The position numbers were made by a program, and so were the translations under genes. From CAYVCG01 sp964449985 (lineage in GTDB: Bacteria; Bacillota; Clostridia; Lachnospirales; WRAX01): DNA of 19,491 nt. Within the stretch, counting starts at the first letter, position 1. Each line of letters begins with the position of its first letter. The notes beneath the pieces are model-generated. The model worked only from the letters and a program-made list of their open reading frames with translations, was not told the DNA's origin and did no database searches. Shown here one piece after another: positions 14,430-19,491 of the stretch. Where the stretch lies: the NCBI GenBank assembly GCA_964449985.1, contig CAYVCG010000037.1, positions 1-19,491 on the forward strand, given 5' to 3'.

Positions 14430-15224
14430 CTATTTAAATTGCTCCATAACTTTTTTCACAATTGTTTCAATTAATTCCGGAGAAACTTCATTATTTCCCG
14501 AGGATTTGCAACAGCCACTTCCATGGCAACCCTTTCCGCTATTGAGTTTGTTGCAAAGGTCGGCAGGGTGTTTGCCGGGCATACCGAATTTTTTCCTAAG
14601 CTCATAAAGCTTTGATACTTGTTCAGAATCAAGCTCTTTAGGGCCGCCGAGCATCTTAGATAAATAAAGAAGTTTTGCATAAAACTCCAATGATTCCATT
14701 CTAAAATAAGCTTGTGTCAAATCGACGCTGTAGGATAGGGCGCCGTGATTTTCTAACAATACAGCATCATAATATTGAAGATATCTTGAAATCGCATTTG
14801 GTATTTCATCAGTAGAAGGCGTTCCATATGCAGCGATTGGTACGCAGCCCAATGCGATTACAGCTTCAGGCATAATCGGCTGGGTGAGGGGAATGCCGGC
14901 GATAGCATGGCTGGTTGCATAAGGCGGATGAGCATGAACAACCGCATTAACGTCCGGCCTTTCATTGTATACGCGCATATGCATTTTTATCTCAGAAGAA
15001 GGTTTGAGACCACCGCTTGATTGCAAAACGTTGCCGTGGTTATCAACCTTGCAAATCATATCAGGGGTCATAAAACCTTTACTAATACCCGTTGCAGTAC
15101 ACAAAAATTCTTTAGCATTCATTTTAACAGAAATATTGCCGTCGTTTGCGGCACAAAATCCATTAGTATAAATCCTTTTTCCTATATCGCAAATTTGCTT
15201 TCTAATTTCAAATTCAGATTGCAT
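14430..15224 (-). CDS. Class II sugar-phosphate aldolase (FucA/RhaD-like), microcompartment cargo
   Basis: 264 residues from the ATG at 15224, which has AAAGAGGAGG upstream; the open frame beyond it is promoter and leader. The aldolase domain (~1-215) has a phosphate-binding NDGNISVK (27-34), catalytic Glu78 in SSEIKMH, zinc ligands His97 and His99 in HAHPP, and His160 in ENHG, the layout of L-fuculose-1-phosphate aldolase. It would split a deoxy-ketose phosphate into dihydroxyacetone phosphate and lactaldehyde (or a related aldehyde). After the domain come a Cys-rich linker GKGCHGSGCCKSSG (Cys233, 238, 239) and a terminal amphipathic helix VSPELIETIVKKVMEQFK. Such a helix after a flexible linker is the usual form of an encapsulation peptide. 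First gene of the shell operon. Exact substrate (fuculose-, rhamnulose- or another sugar phosphate) cannot be fixed. Confidence 0.92.
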   Translation of the reverse strand: MQSEFEIRKQICDIGKRIYTNGFCAANDGNISVKMNAKEFLCTATGISKGFMTPDMICKVDNHGNVLQSSGGLKPSSEIKMHMRVYNERPDVNAVVHAHPPYATSHAIAGIPLTQPIMPEAVIALGCVPIAAYGTPSTDEIPNAISRYLQYYDAVLLENHGALSYSVDLTQAYFRMESLEFYAKLLYLSKMLGGPKELDSEQVSKLYELRKKFGMPGKHPADLCNKLNSGKGCHGSGCCKSSGNNEVSPELIETIVKKVMEQFK

Positions 15225-15257
15225 AAAAAGCCTCCTCTTTAGCTTGTAATACCTTAG

Positions 15258-15286
15258 ATTATACAATAACAGTATAATAAAAACAA
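15258..15286 (-). promoter_or_regulatory. Promoter of the microcompartment operon
   Basis: Read on the - strand: TTGTTT (15281-15286), a 17-base spacer, TATAAT (15258-15263). The -10 is perfect and the -35 weak, which fits a promoter needing an activator. It gives a leader of about 27 bases. A tandem duplication of ACAACAGAGA (15283-15302, + strand) overlaps and precedes the -35. Confidence 0.65.
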
Positions 15287-15302
15287 CAGAGAACAACAGA
15301 GA

Positions 15303-15339
15303 AATAAAAAACAGTATGTCCTGTCTAGGAGCATACTGT
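15303..15339 (-). terminator. Intrinsic terminator of the pheB-hom-thrB-lysC operon
   Basis: On the - strand ACAGTATG pairs with CATACTGT (15332-15339 with 15311-15318), extended by TCC/GGA in the loop, and runs directly into TTTTTTATTTC. It lies 46 bases after the aspartokinase stop and before the microcompartment promoter, so the two - strand operons are separated. Confidence 0.88.
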
Positions 15340-15384
15340 AGTTTTCCAATAGTTATTTAATGTGTTCCTATAATATATCAAAAT

Positions 15385-16608
15385 CTATTTTATTCTGCTT
15401 GAATTCTCGCTAATAAACTTATCATGAACGGCGTTTGCTCCGCGCTCTGCATCTTCTGCGCTTATTAAAACAGATATTTTAATCTCTGATGTGGAAATCA
15501 TATTAATATTTACGCCACACTCATACAGCGCTTCAAACATCAATGAAGCGACACCTGGATTTGTTGCCATACCAGCACCAACGATTGATAATTTAGCCAC
15601 GTTATCCTCATGGCTAACATCTTCGCAACCCAACAACGATTTATTTTCTTCAAGAATCTTTAATGCATCGTTTAAATCATCTTTAGCAACAGTAAATGTT
15701 ATATCTTTTGTATTGTTTCTTCCGATAGACTGCAAGATAATATCAACACAGATTTTTTGTTTTGACAAAAGTGAGAATAATTTATAAGCCATTCCCGGCT
15801 CGTTTTTAATACCAACAACAGAAATTCTCGAAATATCCTTATCAACAGCGACACCGCTAACAAACATGCTCTCCACTTTAACTTCCTCCTTAACAAGCGT
15901 ACCCTCATCCTCAGATAGGCTGGAACGTACTACAAGATTTACATGATATTTTTTTGCAAGCTCAACAGACCTGTTATGCAAAACCTTTGCACCAAGAGAT
16001 GCAAGCTCAAGCATTTCATCATAGCTGATTTGATCCAGCTTCTTTGCGTTCTTAACAACGCGAGGATCAGCCGTATAAACTCCGTCAACGTCTGTATATA
16101 TTTCGCAAAGATCGGCTTGGAGCGCAGCAGCTAAAGCAACCGCCGAAGTGTCAGACCCGCCTCTCCCAAGGGTTGTCACATCACCATACCTGTTCATGCC
16201 CTGGAAACCTGTTACTATAACGATATTGTTTTTATCAAGCTCTGCTTCAAGGCGTTCGGTATCAATTTTCCTAATGCGAGCATTGGAATGCCTTGAGGAT
16301 GACGTTATACCAACTTGGTATGCATTAAGTGATATTGCAGCGCATCCAAGCTTATGCAGCGCCATGCTCATAAGAGCAACTGACTGCTGTTCGCCTGTGG
16401 AAAGAAGCATATCCATCTCTCTTTTGGAAGCATCCGGGTTAATTTCATGGGCTTTTTCTATAAGCTCATCTGTTGTGTCTCCCTGTGCGGAAAGAACGAC
16501 AACAACCTTGTTCCCATTTTTATAAGTTTTCATAATCCGCGACGCGACATTCATAACGCGTTCGGCGTTGGCGACGGAACTACCGCCAAATTTCTGAACA
16601 ATCAACAA
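15385..16608 (-). CDS. lysC: Aspartokinase
   Basis: 407 residues; phosphorylates aspartate, the first step to lysine, threonine and methionine. I chose the TTG at 16608 (MLIVQKFGGSSVA) because GGGAGG lies 7 bases upstream. The ATG at 16623 overlaps that site and cannot use it; the next TTG (16605) is also possible. Kinase domain: KFGGSSV (6-12), LSTGEQQS, TTLGRGGSDTSAVALA and YTDVDGVYTADPR. Two C-terminal ACT domains follow, with NEPGMAYKLFSLLSKQKICV and the second around NPGVASLMFEALYECGVNI, where allosteric inhibition by lysine and/or threonine normally acts. Length is typical of the monofunctional ~400-residue type. Last gene of the operon. Confidence 0.95.
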   Translation of the reverse strand: MLIVQKFGGSSVANAERVMNVASRIMKTYKNGNKVVVVLSAQGDTTDELIEKAHEINPDASKREMDMLLSTGEQQSVALMSMALHKLGCAAISLNAYQVGITSSSRHSNARIRKIDTERLEAELDKNNIVIVTGFQGMNRYGDVTTLGRGGSDTSAVALAAALQADLCEIYTDVDGVYTADPRVVKNAKKLDQISYDEMLELASLGAKVLHNRSVELAKKYHVNLVVRSSLSEDEGTLVKEEVKVESMFVSGVAVDKDISRISVVGIKNEPGMAYKLFSLLSKQKICVDIILQSIGRNNTKDITFTVAKDDLNDALKILEENKSLLGCEDVSHEDNVAKLSIVGAGMATNPGVASLMFEALYECGVNINMISTSEIKISVLISAEDAERGANAVHDKFISENSSRIK

Positions 16609-16667
16609 AACAATTCCTCCCATTACTTTATAATAATGTATATATGTGATTTGCTATTTTAAACGCC

Positions 16668-17585
16668 TTATTCTCTTTCTACAACAACTCCGTTGTTATC
16701 CGGCTCCAGCTCAATAAGCTCCCATTTATTCGGCAATGTGGATAGAAAATCTTTCATCTCAACATTGAAAAATGGCCTGTTGTTTGCTGCTATAAGCGTA
16801 GGCCCAGCCCCGCTTAAAAACACACCTTTAGCACCGAGAGCCTTGCATTTTGCAAATATTTCATCCATGCCTGGTATAAACTGTTGCCTATAGGGTTGAT
16901 GCAATCTATCATCCATGGCGACCATCAATTTATCAAAATTACCTGTTAGTAAAGCCGCAACCAATAATGCCGATCGGGATGCATTAAAAACCGCATCCTT
17001 TTGAGAGTATGTCTTTGGTAAAACGCTTCTGGCTTTCTCTGTAGAAAGGTGGAAGTCCGGAACCATTACTGAAAAGGATAAACCGTTTTTAGTGAGCGCA
17101 TCGGTGTCTATCTTTATGTAATCAAGGTTTTCTCCATCCATCGCTCCAACGACTATGCCACCCATGATAGCCGGAGTGGAGTTGTCGGGGTGTCCGTCCA
17201 CCTTCGCAGCAATACGTGTAAGTTCATGCCTTGAAAGATTTGCGCCGGAAAGTTCATTTGCCGCAAACAATCCACCGACGATACAAGCAGCGCTACTACC
17301 AAGCCCTCGGGTTATCGGAATATAATCTTCCTGCACAATTTTTATAGGCGGCAGAGGCTTTTTTATACCTACCTCATCATAAAACCGTTTCATTGATTTA
17401 TATATAAGATTGGATTCATCCCTTGGTATATCTTCTTCATATCGCTTTATATCTATAACCAACTGTTCTGAACCCTCGGGTAACGTTTCTATCCATATAT
17501 GGTTATAAAGTTTAAACGCAAGACCGATACTATCAAATCCGGGGCCTAAGTTGGCCGTTGTGGCCGGAACTCGTATTTTTAACAT
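16668..17585 (-). CDS. thrB: Homoserine kinase
   Basis: 305 residues, GHMP kinase family; phosphorylates homoserine on the way to threonine. Signatures: VPATTANLGPGFDSIGLAF at the start, the ATP-binding PITRGLGSSAACIVGGLFAA (about 90-109), and the third GHMP motif LSGAGPTLIA near the C-terminus. It starts 11 bases after the hom stop with GGGAGAG in the gap, so the two are translationally close. No thrC (threonine synthase) follows; the next gene is aspartokinase. Confidence 0.95.
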   Translation of the reverse strand: MLKIRVPATTANLGPGFDSIGLAFKLYNHIWIETLPEGSEQLVIDIKRYEEDIPRDESNLIYKSMKRFYDEVGIKKPLPPIKIVQEDYIPITRGLGSSAACIVGGLFAANELSGANLSRHELTRIAAKVDGHPDNSTPAIMGGIVVGAMDGENLDYIKIDTDALTKNGLSFSVMVPDFHLSTEKARSVLPKTYSQKDAVFNASRSALLVAALLTGNFDKLMVAMDDRLHQPYRQQFIPGMDEIFAKCKALGAKGVFLSGAGPTLIAANNRPFFNVEMKDFLSTLPNKWELIELEPDNNGVVVERE

Positions 17586-17596
17586 GTATTCTCTCC

Positions 17597-18838
17597 CTAA
17601 TATATCCTTATCGCGTTTGGAATGGATTCAACTCCGGAAGATTCCCGCAAGAGAGCTGTTCTCTCATTTGCTTCAAGCTCTGTCAGTTCGTCAGTTATTA
17701 GCGCAAACTCACCGCTTATATTTTCCAATTCAACCGTTTTAACATTCCCAAAAATTCTTTTAACACTATCCAAAACGCTCTTCTTGGCATTTTCATTATA
17801 TGCTACTCTTATAAGTTTACGAACCGGAATATTGTCAATAGTCATGATTTCAAACTTTTCTGTAGACCAAATATGCGGTATGTGATCATTCAAATGCTTC
17901 ATCGCATCAACAATATCTGCAATAACAGCGCTTGCTGTAGGGAATTTACCAGCACCCTTGCCATAAAACATAACCTCGTCTATAACGTTGCCTTTAACGA
18001 ATATCGCATTAAAAACATCATTAACGGTGGAAAGCGGATGTGTGTTTTTAATAATAGAAGGGGAAACCCTTGCATAAACACCGCGCTCAATTATCCTGGC
18101 AACAGCCAAAAGCTTTATGGTGGAATTGATTTTTTGAGCGTAAGCCATATCTATTTTATCAATTTTTGTTATACCCTCTGTATAAATGTCCTCATAATCG
18201 ACTTGGCGGCCTATCGCAAGAGAGAGCAAAATAGCAATCTTTCTGCACGTATCATAGCCTTCTACATCCGATGTTGGGTCTGCCTCGGCATAGCCTTTGT
18301 TTTGCGCTTCTTTTAACGCCTCATCAAAGCCCATATTCTCCACAACCATCTTAGTCAGTATGTAGTTTGTCGTTCCATTAATTATACCTGTTATCTCGCT
18401 GATTTCGTCCGCCGCGAGAGATTTGTTCAACGGGCGGATTATTGGGATACCACCGCCAACGCTTGCTTCAAACAAGAAGTTCAGCCTTTTCTCTCTTGCA
18501 AGATCCAATAGCTCTGCGCCGTGCTTTGCGACAAGCTCTTTGTTTGATGTAATAACAGTTTTGCCTGCTTCAAGGCATTTTTTTGCAAACGTATAAGCAG
18601 GTTCAACCCCACCCATAACCTCTACAACAACCTTTATTTCATCATCATACAATATATCATCGAAATTCTTTGTCAAAATTTTTTCTATTGGAGAGCCTGG
18701 AAAATCTCTGATATCCAGTATTTTTTTAACATGTACATTAGTCGTTGCCCGTTTATCTATGCTTTTTTGATTAGTTAAAATAGCTTCATAAACACCAGAG
18801 CCAACTGTTCCAAACCCCAAAATTGCTATTTCGGCCAT
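17597..18838 (-). CDS. hom: Homoserine dehydrogenase
   Basis: 413 residues; reduces aspartate semialdehyde to homoserine. Seen: nucleotide-binding ILGFGTVGSGV (6-16), VVEVMGGVEPAYTFAKKCLE, TSNKELVAKHG, NGTTNYILTKM, the catalytic region EADPTSDVEGYDTCRKIAILL, and a C-terminal ACT domain (about 335-413) of the usual threonine-sensing kind. The start has TAGGAGG 8 bases upstream. It follows the pheB-like gene by 48 bases and precedes thrB by 11. The aspartate-semialdehyde dehydrogenase that feeds it is not in the window. Confidence 0.96.
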   Translation of the reverse strand: MAEIAILGFGTVGSGVYEAILTNQKSIDKRATTNVHVKKILDIRDFPGSPIEKILTKNFDDILYDDEIKVVVEVMGGVEPAYTFAKKCLEAGKTVITSNKELVAKHGAELLDLAREKRLNFLFEASVGGGIPIIRPLNKSLAADEISEITGIINGTTNYILTKMVVENMGFDEALKEAQNKGYAEADPTSDVEGYDTCRKIAILLSLAIGRQVDYEDIYTEGITKIDKIDMAYAQKINSTIKLLAVARIIERGVYARVSPSIIKNTHPLSTVNDVFNAIFVKGNVIDEVMFYGKGAGKFPTASAVIADIVDAMKHLNDHIPHIWSTEKFEIMTIDNIPVRKLIRVAYNENAKKSVLDSVKRIFGNVKTVELENISGEFALITDELTELEANERTALLRESSGVESIPNAIRIY

Positions 18839-18886
18839 TGATTTTCCTCCTAAAATATATATTAAGACCGCCGATTTGCAGTCACA

Positions 18887-19336
18887 TTATTCCCGTGCAA
18901 TAATTTTCAGGCTTTGCACGCCGTTTATATCCCGCAATCTATCCATAAGCACCGAAGCATCAGCGACCATATTATGCGTTTCAATCGTCAGCGTAACGTT
19001 GGCAACCCGATTAAGCGGAATCGTCTGATTAATCGTTAGGATGTTTGCTCCAAAATCAGCTATAGAGTTTAAAACGTCTGACAGAAGCCCGGTTGTATCA
19101 TCAAGGTTTAAGCCGATGGTCATTGTTCTGCCTCTAGAATTTTCGAAGAAAGGGAATACCGAATCCTTATATTTATAAAAAGCACTTCTACTTATGCCGA
19201 CAGCCATAACAGCACTTTGGATTGTCTTTTCCTTTCCACTTTCCAGCAGACGCTTCGCTTCCATAACTTTTAAAATGACCTCAGGCAGAGCGGAAACCTC
19301 AACAATATAAAAGTCTTTTGATTTAGTATCATTCAT
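18887..19336 (-). CDS. pheB: UPF0735 ACT domain protein, PheB-like
   Basis: 149 residues, the usual length of the UPF0735 family, often placed next to hom in Firmicutes. An N-terminal part contains a helix-turn-helix-like stretch (TIQSAVMAVGISRSAFYKYK, about 38-57). A C-terminal ACT domain (about 69-149) follows with RGRTMTIGLNLDDTTGLLSD and GANILTINQTIPLN. The family has been linked to phenylalanine metabolism by name, but its role is not settled. The combination suggests an amino-acid-responsive regulator, which is inference. First gene of the operon; GAGGT is 8 bases before the ATG. The symbol follows common usage, not proof of function. Confidence 0.88.
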   Translation of the reverse strand: MNDTKSKDFYIVEVSALPEVILKVMEAKRLLESGKEKTIQSAVMAVGISRSAFYKYKDSVFPFFENSRGRTMTIGLNLDDTTGLLSDVLNSIADFGANILTINQTIPLNRVANVTLTIETHNMVADASVLMDRLRDINGVQSLKIIARE

Positions 19337-19361
19337 AAAATGTACCTCTTAAAAAAACATT

Positions 19362-19374
19362 TGTGTTCAACACA
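19362..19374. promoter_or_regulatory. Candidate operator palindrome at the operon start
   Basis: TGTGTTCAACACA is a 13-base palindrome with 6-base arms. It covers the predicted transcription start of the pheB-hom-thrB-lysC operon (about 19372) and lies 25 bases before the start codon. That position suits a repressor. The binding protein is unknown; the PheB-like product itself is one possibility. Confidence 0.5.
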
Positions 19375-19378
19375 TGGA

Positions 19379-19407
19379 AATATATCATATAATGACAAAA
19401 AAATCAA
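19379..19407 (-). promoter_or_regulatory. Sigma-A type promoter of the pheB-hom-thrB-lysC operon
   Basis: Read on the - strand: TTGATT (19402-19407), a 17-base spacer, TATATT (19379-19384). The leader is only about 36 bases, too short for a T-box or lysine riboswitch, so control by a DNA-binding protein or by enzyme inhibition is more likely. Confidence 0.75.
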
Positions 19408-19412
19408 TAGCT

Positions 19413-19432
19413 TTTTAAAAAATTTTTTAAAA
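19413..19432. promoter_or_regulatory. AT palindrome, probable UP element
   Basis: A perfect 20-base palindrome made only of A and T runs (T4 A6 T6 A4), ending 5 bases upstream of the -35 box of the pheB promoter. This is where the RNA polymerase alpha subunit binds A-tract UP elements. Nothing else certain is seen from here to the window end. Confidence 0.45.
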
Positions 19433-19491
19433 TAACTTCTACATCTGTCAATGATATGACCCAAAAAAGAAATGTCGCCCAGCAAAAGTAA

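Noticed and set aside
15225..15296. Hydrophobic N-terminal extension of the aldolase
   Set aside because: It overlaps the promoter and leader; the ATG at 15224 has a strong ribosome binding site and matches the family start.
19337..19491. Open frame on the - strand from the window edge to the pheB start
   Set aside because: It has no stop for about 50 codons but is low-complexity, AT-rich and overlaps a good promoter and palindromes; a competing + strand frame looks equally protein-like. No gene called.

Overview
The window looks like a chromosomal piece of an anaerobic, low-GC Gram-positive bacterium, probably an uncultured gut or rumen Clostridia. The grounds are AT-rich DNA, AGGAGG-type ribosome binding sites, TTG and GTG starts, a Gram-positive style lipoprotein, a UPF0735 (PheB) protein, a microcompartment locus and a very large secreted carbohydrate-active protein. 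No rRNA, tRNA, CRISPR array, transposase or integrase is visible.

Region 1 (1-5605, + strand) is an array of small, unrelated genes. They are separated by six copies (R1-R6) of a ~67-bp repeat, and a seventh copy (R7) keeps only the 3' hairpin. Each full copy begins with GTTAGCT followed by a conserved run through GACTCACAAGCA, and ends in a 13-14 bp hairpin. The hairpin loop is a GNRA tetraloop in R1-R5 (GGAA, GTGA, GGGA, GTGA, GGGA), and the stem shows compensatory changes between copies. The cargo is a partial orphan gene, two small membrane proteins, a DUF1349 protein, a truncated membrane-protein gene, an alpha/beta hydrolase, an orphan, a DinB-like protein, a gene remnant and a lipoprotein. 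The layout is cassette-like, and I cannot assign the repeat to a known family. It is the best candidate for something undescribed in the window.

Region 2 (5748-7010, +) is metY, an O-acetylhomoserine sulfhydrylase, followed by a terminator. Region 3 (7149-13492, +) is a sigma-A type promoter with a structured leader and one 2018-residue secreted protein. That protein combines a signal peptide, a LamG-like module, an SGNH esterase, two tandem alpha/beta-hydrolase esterases, Fn3, a GH43-like propeller, a carbohydrate-binding-like module, a second Fn3, a Big_4-type Ig domain and an unassigned C-terminal domain. It reads as a single-chain hemicellulose or pectin side-chain stripping enzyme.

Region 4 (13510-15286, - strand) is a compact bacterial microcompartment operon: a class II sugar-phosphate aldolase with a Cys-rich linker and C-terminal encapsulation-type helix, two hexameric BMC shell proteins and one EutN/CcmL vertex protein. 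The downstream aldehyde and alcohol dehydrogenases of known sugar-phosphate microcompartments are absent from the window. It converges on the large secreted gene across a shared 20-bp hairpin terminator.

Region 5 (15303-19432, - strand) is an aspartate-family amino acid operon, pheB-like - hom - thrB - lysC, with its own promoter, a palindrome at the predicted transcription start, and an intrinsic terminator. Together with metY it covers parts of the routes from aspartate to homoserine, threonine and methionine.
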